Below are positions 1 through 10,243 of a stretch of DNA of 64,000 nt, one piece after another. Every line of letters starts with the position of its first letter. The stretch's first letter is position 1. The notes below the pieces were generated by a model that saw nothing but the letters and a program-made list of their open reading frames with translations, made no database searches and was not told the origin of the DNA. A program made the translations under genes and the position numbers. The stretch lies in the NCBI RefSeq assembly GCF_005502885.1, contig NZ_SCMR01000001.1, positions 372,001 to 436,000 on the forward strand. The letters run 5' to 3'. This DNA is from Microbacterium sp. 2FI. Lineage in GTDB: Bacteria > Actinomycetota > Actinomycetes > Actinomycetales > Microbacteriaceae.

Positions 1-1
1 C

Positions 2-283
2 GCCGACGCCAAGGATTATGCCCGCCAGTGCGCGCTGAACGCCGTCGCGGCCGCAGCGGCCGCAGTCGGCGGCGTCGACCGGCTCACCGGCGTCGTCAAG
101 GTCACCGGCTTCGTCGCGTCGGTCCCCGAATTCACCGGCCAGCCCGGCGTCGTCAACGGCGCGAGCGAGCTGCTCGGCGAGATCTTCGCGGATGCCGGCA
201 AGCACGCCCGCTCGGCCGTCGGCGTGCCCGTGCTGCCGCTCGACAGCCCCGTCGAGGTCGAGGTCGTCTTCAGCTTCGCGTGA
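2..283 (+). CDS. RidA family protein (C-terminal part)
   Basis: The window opens inside this gene; 93 residues to the TGA are visible and the 5' part is missing. The sequence shows the RidA/YjgF trimer-forming fold signature: an alanine-rich helix followed by LTGVVKVTGFVAS, a GASELL helix, then ARSAVGVPVLPLDSPVEVE near the end, where the Arg is the substrate-carboxylate ligand conserved in the family. RidA proteins deaminate reactive enamine/imine intermediates; this subgroup is often annotated only as RidA-like, so the substrate is unknown. The stop abuts the stop of acs on the other strand, in one TGATCA palindrome. Confidence 0.85.
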   Translation, partial: ADAKDYARQCALNAVAAAAAAVGGVDRLTGVVKVTGFVASVPEFTGQPGVVNGASELLGEIFADAGKHARSAVGVPVLPLDSPVEVEVVFSFA

Positions 284-2248
<1,965 letters not shown>

Positions 2249-2305
2249 TCGAGCGCGCTCCTTTGCGGGCTGAGTGGATGCCGGTCTCCGGCGAGTCTGA
2301 GGGGA

Positions 2306-2334
2306 AAGCTACCCACGGTGGCCTGCGAGCACTA
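2306..2334 (-). promoter_or_regulatory. candidate acs promoter
   Basis: On the minus strand a TAGCTT box (2311-2306) lies about 58 nt upstream of the acs ATG, with a weak TAGTGC hexamer 17 nt further upstream. The -35 match is poor, so this is tentative. The stretch 2249-2405 holds no coding region. Confidence 0.3.
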
Positions 2335-2405
2335 CCCCCGATAGTGGGGAACGGGCGTCCGGCGAGGCTCGAGCGATATATCAGTGAGATCGCTCCCGGA
2401 CTGTT

Positions 2406-2433
2406 TTGCCGGGTGCATTCCTTCGCATATGAT
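2406..2433 (+). promoter_or_regulatory. promoter of the 6C RNA
   Basis: A TTGCCG hexamer (2406-2411) and a TATGAT -10 box (2428-2433) are separated by 16 nt and point rightward, predicting a start near 2440, just upstream of the two C-loop hairpins. No reading frame follows, which agrees with a promoter for a small RNA. Confidence 0.6.
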
Positions 2434-2439
2434 CTTCAG

Positions 2440-2543
2440 CGGCCGAACTTCGATTCTGGCATTGCGGCATCCGAATCACCCCCCGAAAAGGATGTCGCGC
2501 GTGGCGGCATCCCATTCCCCCCATGGGATGCCGCCCCTTTTTC
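2440..2543 (+). ncRNA. 6C small RNA
   Basis: Two consecutive hairpins each carry a run of six cytosines in the loop, the defining feature of the actinobacterial 6C RNA. Hairpin 1 pairs GCGGCATCC with GGATGTCGC (one G-U) around a loop containing CCCCCC. Hairpin 2 is a perfect 13-bp stem (2503-2515 with 2523-2535), loop TCCCCCC, followed by CCTTTTT, so it also serves as intrinsic terminator. In mycobacteria the homologue (B11) lies beside the same Tad genes; there it has been linked to regulation of replication and secretion genes through its C-rich loops. Boundaries are estimated from the promoter and the T-tract. Confidence 0.85.
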
Positions 2544-2642
2544 ATTTCGCGGCGATCTCGCGCTGGTTCCTCCCCAGCCGCGCCCGTGGTGAAGTTCCTC
2601 CACCGGCACGCCGACAGCACGATCACGGCCCGCGTGCGGTCT

Positions 2643-2655
2643 TAGCGTCGTGCCA
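2643..2655 (+). promoter_or_regulatory. leaderless promoter of the Tad operon
   Basis: A TAGCGT box (2643-2648) lies six nt before the ATG at 2655 and no Shine-Dalgarno sequence is present, which is the pattern of a leaderless actinobacterial transcript starting at the A of the start codon. Confidence 0.45.
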
Positions 2656-3749
2656 TGCCCGAGCCGTTCGTCGCCCGCCCCCGCACCGCTCCGGCGGTGG
2701 CGGTCGCCCGGGGCGCGGGGACTACTGCAGCTGCACCTGAGCGGTGGGCGCCGACCGTGGCCGAGGTCACGGCTTCGGCTCCGACCTCGGCACAGGCTCG
2801 GGCGAGGGTGCGGCATCCGGTCCTCGCCCCTCTCGCCGTCTACCTCGACGACCCCGACGTGACCGACGTCTTCGTCAACGGCGATGCGGGCCTCTTCGTC
2901 GATCGCGGGCGCGGACCCGTGGCAGCTCCCGAGTGGCGTGCCTCGACGAGCGATGTGCGTGAGCTCGCGGTCGCCCTCGTCGGCCTCGGCGGGCGGCACA
3001 TCGACGATGCCTCGCCGTGTGTGGACGTGCGGCTCGAGGACGGACTCCGCGTGCACGCCGTGCTCGCCCCCATCGCGCCTGAAGGCACGGCGATCTCGAT
3101 CCGCATCCCGCGGTGGGACAGGCCCCGGCTCTCCGACCTCGCGGCGCGCGGCCTTGCCGGCCCCGACGACTGCGCTCGGCTCGAGGCGGCGGTCGCGAGG
3201 CGGACGAATCTGCTCATCACCGGCGCCGCGGGGTCGGGGAAGACGACACTGCTGGCGAGCCTGCTCGGTCTCGCCCCACCGAGCGAGCGGATCGTCACGA
3301 TCGAGGATGTCGCGGAACTCCGCATCGACCACCCGCACCACGTTCGGCTCGAGGCGCGGCAGCCCAACCTGGAAGGCGCGGGCGGGATCGGCCTCGGGCG
3401 ACTCGTGCGCGAGGCGCTGCGCATGCGTCCGGATCGGCTCGTGGTGGGCGAGTGCCGCGGCGAAGAGGTGCGCGAGCTGCTGACGGCGCTGAACACCGGG
3501 CACGACGGCGGTGCCGGCACGCTCCACGCGAACAGTCTGCGCGACGTGCCGGCTCGCCTCGAGGCACTCGGCGCGCTGGCGGGGCTCGACGACCGCTCGC
3601 TCGCGCGGCAGGTCGTTGGCGCGATCGAGCTCGTGGTGCATCTCGAACGCGGAGCGGACGGCGTTCGCCGCGTCGCGGGGCTCGGCGCACCCGCGCTCGA
3701 TGGAACCGGGCGCCTCGCGATCGAAGAGGCGCGATGGCCGCGCGAATGA
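2655..3749 (+). CDS. tadA: TadA/CpaF-type secretion ATPase
   Basis: This is the motor ATPase of a Flp/Tad type IV pilus-like secretion system, a hexameric P-loop enzyme on the inner face of the membrane. The 364 residues contain the family N-terminal segment (PDVTDVFVNGDAGLFVDRG, about 67-86), Walker A GAAGSGKT at 190-197, the Asp box VTIEDVAELRI, and the Walker B/His-box region with RLVVGECRGEEV and GTLHANS. Length and order match Rv3659c of M. tuberculosis, which has the same neighbours (acs, 6C, topA). It begins a tight operon; the next gene overlaps it. Confidence 0.93.
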   Translation: MPEPFVARPRTAPAVAVARGAGTTAAAPERWAPTVAEVTASAPTSAQARARVRHPVLAPLAVYLDDPDVTDVFVNGDAGLFVDRGRGPVAAPEWRASTSDVRELAVALVGLGGRHIDDASPCVDVRLEDGLRVHAVLAPIAPEGTAISIRIPRWDRPRLSDLAARGLAGPDDCARLEAAVARRTNLLITGAAGSGKTTLLASLLGLAPPSERIVTIEDVAELRIDHPHHVRLEARQPNLEGAGGIGLGRLVREALRMRPDRLVVGECRGEEVRELLTALNTGHDGGAGTLHANSLRDVPARLEALGALAGLDDRSLARQVVGAIELVVHLERGADGVRRVAGLGAPALDGTGRLAIEEARWPRE

Positions 3750-4645
3750 AGAAGACGGATGCCGCGCCCGCCGCCGACACCGTGCTCCGGCTCGCGGTGC
3801 TGCTGCAGGCGGGCATCGCGCCCGCCCGCGCGTGGTCGCATCTGGCTGCGACCGGCGACGCCGCCGCTGCGAAGATCGTCGGCGCGGTGGGACGGGGAAG
3901 CGGCCTCGCCGACGCCATCGCCGATGCCGATGCGAGCGGACGCGGCGGGTGGCCCGAGGTCGCGTCCGCGTGGCGGCTCGCCACCACTGTCGGCGCCCCG
4001 CTCGCCGAGAGCCTGCGGGGCCTCGCCACGGCGCTCCTCGATGCGCAGGAGGCGGCCGACGAAGTGCGGGTCGCCCTTGCCGAGCCCGCCGGCACCGCGC
4101 GGCTCATGGCGTGGCTCCCGCTCGTCGCCGTCGGGCTCGGGGCGGTGCTCGGCTTCGATACGTTCGCCGTGCTGCTGGGGAGCCCGGCAGGGATCGCGTG
4201 TCTCGTCGGCGGCGGGCTGCTCATCGCCGCCGCCAACCGTTGGACGGCCGTGCTCGTGCGCCGCGCGCGCCCCGACGGCGGCATCCCCGGTCACCGCGCC
4301 GAGCTTCTGGCGATCGCCCTCAGCGGCGGCGTCTCGATCGAGCGCGCGACGGCGCTCGTCGCCCACGCCGGTGAGGGATCGGCCGCGGCTGCGAAAGCCG
4401 ATGGGGATGCTGCGGCGACGGTTCTCGCCCTGTCCTCGACGGCCGGGGTGCCCGCGGTCGAGCTGCTCCGCGCCTCCGCCGCGTTCGAGCGGCACCGGGC
4501 ACGCGTCGACGGTCGCCTGCGCGCGGCGCGGCTGTCGTCCCGTCTGCTGCTGCCGCTCGGCGCGTGCACCCTTCCGGCGTTCCTGCTGCTGGGCGTCGCC
4601 CCGATGCTGCTGAGCGTGCTGTCGAGCGCATCCCTCTCGCTGTGA
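3734..4645 (+). CDS. TadB/TadC-like pilus assembly membrane protein
   Basis: This 303-residue protein is the likely inner-membrane platform of the Tad system. Two type II secretion F-like segments can be seen: LLQAGIAPARAWSHLA at about 25-40 and AIALSGGVSIERATALVAHAG in the second half, each followed by hydrophobic helices (around WLPLVAVGLGAVLGF and LLPLGACTLPAFLLL). It thus looks like TadB and TadC halves in one short polypeptide, whereas M. tuberculosis encodes two proteins. The ATG at 3734 follows GAAGAGG; an alternative ATG at 3746 overlaps the tadA stop as ATGA. Either start implies coupling to tadA. Confidence 0.8.
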   Translation: MAARMKKTDAAPAADTVLRLAVLLQAGIAPARAWSHLAATGDAAAAKIVGAVGRGSGLADAIADADASGRGGWPEVASAWRLATTVGAPLAESLRGLATALLDAQEAADEVRVALAEPAGTARLMAWLPLVAVGLGAVLGFDTFAVLLGSPAGIACLVGGGLLIAAANRWTAVLVRRARPDGGIPGHRAELLAIALSGGVSIERATALVAHAGEGSAAAAKADGDAAATVLALSSTAGVPAVELLRASAAFERHRARVDGRLRAARLSSRLLLPLGACTLPAFLLLGVAPMLLSVLSSASLSL

Positions 4646-4683
4646 GTCCGTGCCCGTGAACCATCCGATCGATAGGAGAAGAG

Positions 4684-4890
4684 ATGAACATCCCCCGCCT
4701 CAACCGCCGCCGCGCCGAGCGCCTGTACGCTCGGTGCGGCCCCGACGACGACGGCGCGGCGACCGCCGAATACGCGATCGCGACGATGGCTGCCGTCGCC
4801 TTCGCCGGGCTCCTCGTCGTGATCATGCGCAGCGATGAGGTACGCGGCATCCTCACCGACCTCGTCCGTCGCGCGCTCACCGTCGCATGA
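4684..4890 (+). CDS. DUF4244 small pilin-like protein
   Basis: The 68-residue product has a charged N-terminus, then DDDGAATAEYAIATMAAVAFAGLLVVIM, a Flp-pilin-type cleavage and helix region with the Glu that follows the processing site (TAEYA). This is the pattern of the actinobacterial DUF4244 family, probable major subunit of the Tad fibre. A good ribosome site, AGGAGA, precedes the ATG. It overlaps the next gene by four bases (ATGA). Confidence 0.85.
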   Translation: MNIPRLNRRRAERLYARCGPDDDGAATAEYAIATMAAVAFAGLLVVIMRSDEVRGILTDLVRRALTVA

Positions 4891-5225
4891 TCCGGCGGCT
4901 CGGCGACGACCGCGGCGCTGTCGTCGCCGAGTTCGCCGTGGCTCTGCCCGCCGTCGTGCTCGTGCTGGTGCTGGGTGCCGGGGTCCTCACCGCGAGCGCT
5001 CGACAGGTGCGACTGCAGGATGCCGCGTCCGACGCCGCTCGTCTGGCGGCACGCGGTGAGGATGACGAGCGCGTCCACTCCGCAGTGACCGCTGCGTTGC
5101 CGGGCGCGCAGGTCGCCGTCGATCGCCGCGACGACCTGGTGTGCGTGACGGCGCGATCGGCGGCGCCGTTCGCCGTGGGGCTGATGCTCACAGCGACCGG
5201 CTGCGCCCTCGCGGGCGGCCTCTGA
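4887..5225 (+). CDS. TadE-like minor pilin
   Basis: A 112-residue protein with the TadE signature DDRGAVVAEFAVALPAVVLVLVLGAGVLTASARQVRLQDAASDAARLAARGE: cleavage region with Glu, one hydrophobic helix, then the R-Q-x-x-L-Q-x-A-A-x-x-A-A-R motif that follows it. TadE proteins are minor pseudopilins anchored by this helix, with a short exported domain (two cysteines at about 87 and 107 could form a disulfide). It overlaps both neighbours by one to four bases. Confidence 0.85.
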   Translation: MIRRLGDDRGAVVAEFAVALPAVVLVLVLGAGVLTASARQVRLQDAASDAARLAARGEDDERVHSAVTAALPGAQVAVDRRDDLVCVTARSAAPFAVGLMLTATGCALAGGL

Positions 5226-5542
5226 TGGCGGGCGCCACACTGTCGGCCGCGGTGGTCGGCTGCGCCGCGGCCCTTGTCGTGGGTCTGGCCACGGTGGGCA
5301 CCGCCGCCGTCGTCGGGCAGCGCCTGGCCGCCGCCGCCGATGCGGCGGCCCTGGCGGCCGCAGACACGGCATCGGGTGCTGCCCACGGCATACCGTGCGA
5401 ACGCGCCGACGAGGTGGCGCACGCGCATGACGCAGTGCTGGCGGAGTGCCGTCTCGAGGGCCTCATCGCGACGGTCTCGGTCACCACCTCCTTCGGCGGT
5501 GTCGAGGCGACGGCGCGGGCTCGTGCGGGGCCTCCGCCGTGA
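5225..5542 (+). CDS. Rv3654c-family TadE-like protein
   Basis: The ATG at 5225 shares its A with the preceding TGA, giving 105 residues starting MAGATLSAAVVGCAAALVVGL. The sequence has one N-terminal hydrophobic helix, the segment QRLAAAADAAALAAADTASG typical of TadG/TadE-like proteins, and two cysteines (HGIPCERAD, LAECRLEG). Position and features match Rv3654c, the last gene of the mycobacterial Tad locus. Role: probable minor surface or assembly component of the pilus, exact function unknown. Confidence 0.8.
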   Translation: MAGATLSAAVVGCAAALVVGLATVGTAAVVGQRLAAAADAAALAAADTASGAAHGIPCERADEVAHAHDAVLAECRLEGLIATVSVTTSFGGVEATARARAGPPP

Positions 5543-5607
5543 TCAGCGGCTAGGGCTGCCGCATCCGTCCCCGCACGACGACCGCCCGGACATGCGGAAA
5601 CGGCGTG

Positions 5608-5613
5608 TATGGT
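5608..5613 (+). promoter_or_regulatory. -10 box of topA
   Basis: TATGGT lies 26 nt upstream of the TTG start and before the GAAAGGA ribosome site (5623-5629). It overlaps the in-frame ATG at 5609, which argues against using that ATG as the start. A clear -35 was not found. Confidence 0.4.
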
Positions 5614-5638
5614 TTGCGTCGACGAAAGGACGCCCCCG

Positions 5639-8377
5639 TTGGCAGAAGGCAAGAAGCTCGTCATCGTCGAGTCTCCGACGAAGATGCGGTCGATCCAGGG
5701 GTACCTCGGTGACGGCTACGAGGTGCTCAGCTCGGTCGGGCACATCCGCGACCTGGCGGACAAGAAGGACATTCCTGCCGACAAGAAGCAGGCGTACGGC
5801 AAGTACTCGATCGACATCGACAACGGCTTCGACCCGTATTACGTCGAGAGCGACCGCGGCCGCAAGACCGTCACCGAGCTCAAGCGCGCGCTCAAGGGCG
5901 CCGACGAACTCCTCCTCGCCACCGATGAAGACCGCGAGGGTGAGGCCATCGCGTGGCACCTGCTCGAGGCGCTCAAGCCCAAGGTGCCGGTGCGCCGCAT
6001 GGTGTTCCACGAGATCACGAAGGACGCGATCCAGGCGGCCGTCGGCAACACGCGCGAGCTCGACCTCGCGCTCGTCGACGCCCAGGAGACCCGGCGCATC
6101 CTCGACCGCCTCTATGGGTGGGATGTCAGCCCCGTGCTCTGGTACAAGGTGCAGCAGGGCACGTCGGCGGGCCGCGTGCAGTCCGCGGCGACCCGCATGG
6201 TCGTCGATCGCGAGCGTGAGCGCATGGCATTCGTGTCGGCGTCGTACTGGGACATCGAGACGATGGCGGTGCCGGCACGTGAGGCGCACGCCCCTGACGA
6301 GTCGTTCGCCGCACGACTCGCGCGCGTCGACGGTGCGGGGCTCGCCCGCGGCACCGACTTCGACGACCGCGGTGAGCTCAAGAAGGCCGTGCTCGTCCTC
6401 GACGAGGCCCAGGCCCGCGAACTCGCCGCCGCGATCGAGGCCGCAGGCTCCGCATCCGTCTCGAATCTCGAAGCCAAGCCCGGAACACGCTCCCCGAAGC
6501 CGCCCTTCACCACCTCGACCCTGCAGCAGGAGGCCGGCCGCAAGCTCTCCATGAGCGCCAAGCACGCCATGGGCGTCGCGCAGCGTCTCTACGAGAAGGG
6601 CTTCATCACCTATATGCGCACCGACTCGACCGCGCTGTCGAAGCAGGCGATCGAGGCGGCCCGTGCGCAGGCGGTGGCGATGTACGGCGACAAGGCCGTG
6701 CCGCCGAACCCGCGCACGTACCGCAACAACGCCAAGAACGCGCAAGAGGCGCACGAGGCGATCCGTCCATCGGGTGAGACGTTCCGGACGCCCTCCGAAG
6801 TGTCGGGCGAGCTCGACCGCGACGAGCAGCGCCTGTACGACCTCATCTGGAAGCGCACGATGGCGAGCCAGATGTCCGACGCGAAGTACGAGACGACGAC
6901 GGTGACGCTCACCGTGGACGCCGCCGGCCGACGCGTCGAGTTCACCGCATCGGGCACCGTGTACACGTTCAAGGGCTTCCTCGACGCGTACGAAGAGGGT
7001 CGCGATGAGAAGCGCGGGGATGCCGACAAGGCCGACGACCAGTCGCTGCCGAACCTCGCCGTGGGCGACGTGCTGAAGCTGAAGGACGTCGAGCCCAAGG
7101 GCCACGCGACCTCGCCGAAGCCGCGCTACACCGAGGCGAGTCTCGTCAAGGCGCTGGAGGAGAAGGGCATCGGCCGCCCATCGACCTTCGCGAGCATCAT
7201 CGACGTCATCATCAACCGCGGCTACGTCACCAAGCGCGGTCAGGCGCTGATTCCGAGCTGGCTCGCGTTCAGCGTCATCCGTCTGCTCGAGCAGCACTTC
7301 GCCGACCTCGTCGACTACGACTTCACCGCGGCCCTCGAGGACGACCTCGATGCGATCGCTCGCGGCGAGCAGAAGCGTGTGGACTGGCTGAAGGACTTCT
7401 ACTTCGGCTCGGACGAGCACGTGGGCCTGCGCAACATCGTCGACAATCTCGGCGAGATCGATGCCCGCGCGCTCAACTCGACCCCGATCGGCGACGTGGC
7501 GACGCTTCGTTTCGGAAAATACGGTCCGTACCTCGAGATCGCCGACGCCGCGAACCCCGAGGGCGAACCGCGTCGCGTCAACATCCCTGAGGAGCTCGCG
7601 CCCGACGAGCTCACCCCGGCGAAGGCGCAGGAGCTCATCGACGCGCCGGTCGCCGGTGACCGCGTGCTGGGCGAGAACCCCGCCACCGGCAAGCTGGTGC
7701 TCGTGAAGGACGGCCGCTTCGGACCCTACGTGCAAGAGGCGGATCCGCCTGCCGACGAGGTCGTCGGCGAGGCGACAGGCGAGGTCATCGCGGCGGCGCC
7801 GGATCCGGCCGTCCCCGCCGAGAAGCCCAAGCGCGGCGCGAAGAAGGCGCCGGCGGCGCCCAAGCCCCGCACCGCGTCGCTGTTCAAGTCGATGTCGGTC
7901 GACACGATCGACCTCGAGACGGCGCTGCGTCTTCTCGACCTGCCCCGCACGGTCGGCGCCGATCCCGAGTCGGGCGACGTCATCACCGCTCAGAACGGGC
8001 GCTATGGCCCGTATCTGAAGAAGGGCACCGACTCGCGCACGCTCGCCAGCGAGCAGCAGCTGTTCGACATCACGCTGGACGAGGCGCTCGCCGTCTACGC
8101 GCAGCCGAAGTACGGCGCACGGGGTGCCTCGAGCGCCCTCAAGGAGTTCGAGGCGGACCCCGTCAGCGGCAAGCCGATCAAGCTGAAGGACGGCCGGTTC
8201 GGCCCGTACGTCACCGACGGTGAGACGAACGCCACGATCCCGCGCGGCGAGGACGCGATGGAGGTCACCTTCGAGCGCGCCGTGCAGCTGATCGCCGACA
8301 AGCGCGCGAAGGGTCCGGTCAAGCGGACGACGACGCGCCGCACCACGACGACGAAGAAGGCCCCGGCGAAGAAGTGA
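5639..8377 (+). CDS. topA: DNA topoisomerase I
   Basis: Type IA topoisomerase that relaxes negative supercoils. I chose the TTG at 5639 (product begins MAEGKKLVIVESPTK, 912 residues) because GAAAGGA lies nine nt upstream and the longer reading frame runs through a -10 box. Visible parts: N-terminal Toprim domain (VIVESPTKMRSIQGYLG and DEDREGEAIAWHL), active-site tyrosine in FITYMRTDST, repeated C-terminal FGPYV-type TopA_C repeats (RFGKYGPYL, RFGPYVQE, RYGPYLKK, RFGPYVTD) and a Lys/Arg/Thr-rich tail, typical of actinobacterial TopA. It overlaps tmk by four bases. Confidence 0.97.
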   Translation: MAEGKKLVIVESPTKMRSIQGYLGDGYEVLSSVGHIRDLADKKDIPADKKQAYGKYSIDIDNGFDPYYVESDRGRKTVTELKRALKGADELLLATDEDREGEAIAWHLLEALKPKVPVRRMVFHEITKDAIQAAVGNTRELDLALVDAQETRRILDRLYGWDVSPVLWYKVQQGTSAGRVQSAATRMVVDRERERMAFVSASYWDIETMAVPAREAHAPDESFAARLARVDGAGLARGTDFDDRGELKKAVLVLDEAQARELAAAIEAAGSASVSNLEAKPGTRSPKPPFTTSTLQQEAGRKLSMSAKHAMGVAQRLYEKGFITYMRTDSTALSKQAIEAARAQAVAMYGDKAVPPNPRTYRNNAKNAQEAHEAIRPSGETFRTPSEVSGELDRDEQRLYDLIWKRTMASQMSDAKYETTTVTLTVDAAGRRVEFTASGTVYTFKGFLDAYEEGRDEKRGDADKADDQSLPNLAVGDVLKLKDVEPKGHATSPKPRYTEASLVKALEEKGIGRPSTFASIIDVIINRGYVTKRGQALIPSWLAFSVIRLLEQHFADLVDYDFTAALEDDLDAIARGEQKRVDWLKDFYFGSDEHVGLRNIVDNLGEIDARALNSTPIGDVATLRFGKYGPYLEIADAANPEGEPRRVNIPEELAPDELTPAKAQELIDAPVAGDRVLGENPATGKLVLVKDGRFGPYVQEADPPADEVVGEATGEVIAAAPDPAVPAEKPKRGAKKAPAAPKPRTASLFKSMSVDTIDLETALRLLDLPRTVGADPESGDVITAQNGRYGPYLKKGTDSRTLASEQQLFDITLDEALAVYAQPKYGARGASSALKEFEADPVSGKPIKLKDGRFGPYVTDGETNATIPRGEDAMEVTFERAVQLIADKRAKGPVKRTTTRRTTTTKKAPAKK

Positions 8378-9012
8378 CCGAGGCGCACGGCCACCCCGGA
8401 CTCTTCGTCACGCTCGAAGGGGGCGACGGAGCCGGAAAGACGACGCAGGCCGCGCTCCTGGAGGCGTGGCTGGCGGATGCCGGACACATTGTCGTGCGCA
8501 CGCGCGAGCCCGGCGGCACCGAGGTCGGCGTGCTCGTCCGTGACATCGTGCTGCACCACCGCGGCGAAGTCGCCCCGCGTGCCGAGGCGCTGCTGTACGC
8601 CGCGGATCGGGCCCATCACGTGGAATCCCTCGTGCGCCCTGCACTCGCCCGCGGCGAGGTCGTGATCCAGGATCGGTACCTCGACTCGTCGGTGGCCTAC
8701 CAGGGCGCGGGCCGGGTGCTCGGGCGTGACGAGGTGCGCGATCTGTCGCTGTGGGCGACCGGGGGCCTGCTTCCCGATCTCACGGTGCTGCTCGATCTCG
8801 ATCCGGCCGCAGCGCGGGCGCGCCTCGACGCCGACGACAAGCCCTTCGACCGGCTCGAGGCGGAGCGGGAGTCGTTCCACGAGCGCGTGCGGGCCGAGTT
8901 CCTCGCGCTCGCGGCGGCCGAGCCCGACCGCTTCCTCGTGCTCGACGCGGCGCGGTCGGCCGACGCGCTCGCCGCCGACATCCGCTCTCGCGTCGCGTCC
9001 ATCCTCGGCTGA
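8374..9012 (+). CDS. tmk: thymidylate kinase
   Basis: Phosphorylates dTMP to dTDP with ATP. The GTG at 8374 overlaps the topA stop (GTGA), giving 212 residues, the usual length. P-loop EGGDGAGKTTQ lies at about 15-25, the DR(Y/H) motif in QDRYLDSSVAYQG, the arginine-bearing TREPGGTEVG loop, and a short LID region near DADDKPFDRLE. Order topA-tmk-holB is the standard actinobacterial arrangement. Confidence 0.97.
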   Translation: MTEAHGHPGLFVTLEGGDGAGKTTQAALLEAWLADAGHIVVRTREPGGTEVGVLVRDIVLHHRGEVAPRAEALLYAADRAHHVESLVRPALARGEVVIQDRYLDSSVAYQGAGRVLGRDEVRDLSLWATGGLLPDLTVLLDLDPAAARARLDADDKPFDRLEAERESFHERVRAEFLALAAAEPDRFLVLDAARSADALAADIRSRVASILG

Positions 9013-9072
9013 TCCCGTCGTCTGCGTCGCCGGTGCCGGGCGGCCGCGGCCGGGCGGTGTCGGCGCGCCGAT

Positions 9073-9086
9073 TAGGCTGTTCGGCA
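9073..9086 (+). promoter_or_regulatory. leaderless promoter of holB
   Basis: TAGGCT (9073-9078) is followed seven nt later by the ATG of holB with no ribosome site, the layout of a leaderless actinobacterial mRNA. The 73-nt gap after tmk leaves room for it. Confidence 0.5.
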
Positions 9087-10243
9087 TGGATGCCGCCACC
9101 GACGTCGCGGTTCTGCCCTGGACCGACGTGTGGGGACAGGACGCCGCGGTCGCAGCGCTTCAGGATGCGGCATCCGATCCCGCGTCGATGACCCACGCGT
9201 GGCTCATCACCGGTCCTCCCGGCTCCGGCCGCTCGACCCTCGCGTACGCGTTCGCCGCGGCGCTGATCGCCGAGCCCGGTGACGAGAACGCGATGCGGCA
9301 GGTGCTGGCCGGAACCCACCCCGATCTCGCGGCGCTGCGCACCGAGGGCGTCATCATCTCGATCAAGGAGGCGCGTGCCCTCGTCGAGCGGTCGTACTTC
9401 GCCCCCTCGCTCGGCCGCTATCGCGTCATCGTGATGGAGGATGCCGATCGTATGGCCGAGCGCACCTCCAACGTCCTGCTGAAGGCCCTCGAGGAGCCGC
9501 CGGAGCGCACGGTGTGGGTGCTGTGCGCGCCGAGCGACGCCGACCTGCTGCCGACGATCCGCTCGCGCGTGCGCACCCTCCGCCTGCGCGACCCCGACAT
9601 CGACGACGTAGCCCGACTGATCGCGGCGCGAACGGGCGCCGACCTCGCGACGGCCGAGCAGTCGGCGCGGCACGCTCAGCGTCACATCGGCATGGCGCAG
9701 CGTCTGGCGACGGATGCCGCGGCGCGGGCCCGCCGCGACGAGACGCTGCGCGCGGTGCTCGGCGTCCGCGGCGTGGGCGACGCGGTCGAGGTCGCCGGCC
9801 GCATCGTGCAGGTCGCCACCGATGACGCGAAGTCGCTCACGGCGGAGCGCGATGAGACCGAGCGGTCGAGTCTGCTCCGCACCCTCGGCATCGCCGAGGG
9901 GTCGCCCGTGCCGCCCGCCGTGCGCTCGCAGCTGTCGGCCCTCGAAGACGACCAGAAGCGCCGTGCCACCCGGAGCCTCCGTGACGGCATCGACCGCGTG
10001 CTCACCGATCTCGAGTCGATGTTCCGTGACGTGCTCATGCTGCAGTTCGGCCGCGACGGAGACCTCATCAATCGCGAGCTCGAGTCCGATCTGCGCTCTC
10101 TCGCCGCGGCCTGGACGATCGAGCGCACCCTCACCGTCGTCGACCGCATCGGCGAGACGCGCACCAACGTCGAACTCAACGCCGCCCCCACGCTCGCCCT
10201 CGAGAGCATGCTCGTGACTGTCGCGAGCGGAAGGACCCCGTGA
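9086..10243 (+). CDS. holB: DNA polymerase III subunit delta'
   Basis: Clamp-loader subunit of the replisome, 385 residues from the ATG at 9086. It shows an AAA+ fold: WGQDAAVAALQDA, a P-loop-like GPPGSGRSTLAYAF, DADRMAERTSNVLLKALEEPPERT (the SRC-adjacent region) and TIRSRVRTLRL. The zinc-binding cysteine cluster normally found between the P-loop and GTHPDL is absent here; that segment reads AEPGDENAMRQVLAGTHPDL with no cysteine. The final stop overlaps the next GTG start. Function is clear from the family and from the tmk neighbour. Confidence 0.93.
   Translation: MDAATDVAVLPWTDVWGQDAAVAALQDAASDPASMTHAWLITGPPGSGRSTLAYAFAAALIAEPGDENAMRQVLAGTHPDLAALRTEGVIISIKEARALVERSYFAPSLGRYRVIVMEDADRMAERTSNVLLKALEEPPERTVWVLCAPSDADLLPTIRSRVRTLRLRDPDIDDVARLIAARTGADLATAEQSARHAQRHIGMAQRLATDAAARARRDETLRAVLGVRGVGDAVEVAGRIVQVATDDAKSLTAERDETERSSLLRTLGIAEGSPVPPAVRSQLSALEDDQKRRATRSLRDGIDRVLTDLESMFRDVLMLQFGRDGDLINRELESDLRSLAAAWTIERTLTVVDRIGETRTNVELNAAPTLALESMLVTVASGRTP

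Noticed and set aside
2503..2542. Simple terminator of a divergent gene
   Set aside because: No plus-strand gene ends before it, and a second C6-loop hairpin precedes it, so it fits the 6C RNA better.
3113..3733. N-terminal extension of the TadB/C gene through tadA
   Set aside because: The extra 200 residues are Arg/Ala-rich shadow of tadA; the membrane protein starts near 3734 beside a ribosome site and at the ATGA overlap.
5543..7735. 730-codon open frame antisense to topA
   Set aside because: Mirror of topA codon bias; repeats of V-E-R-V and G-R-R patterns without a domain, and no ribosome site.
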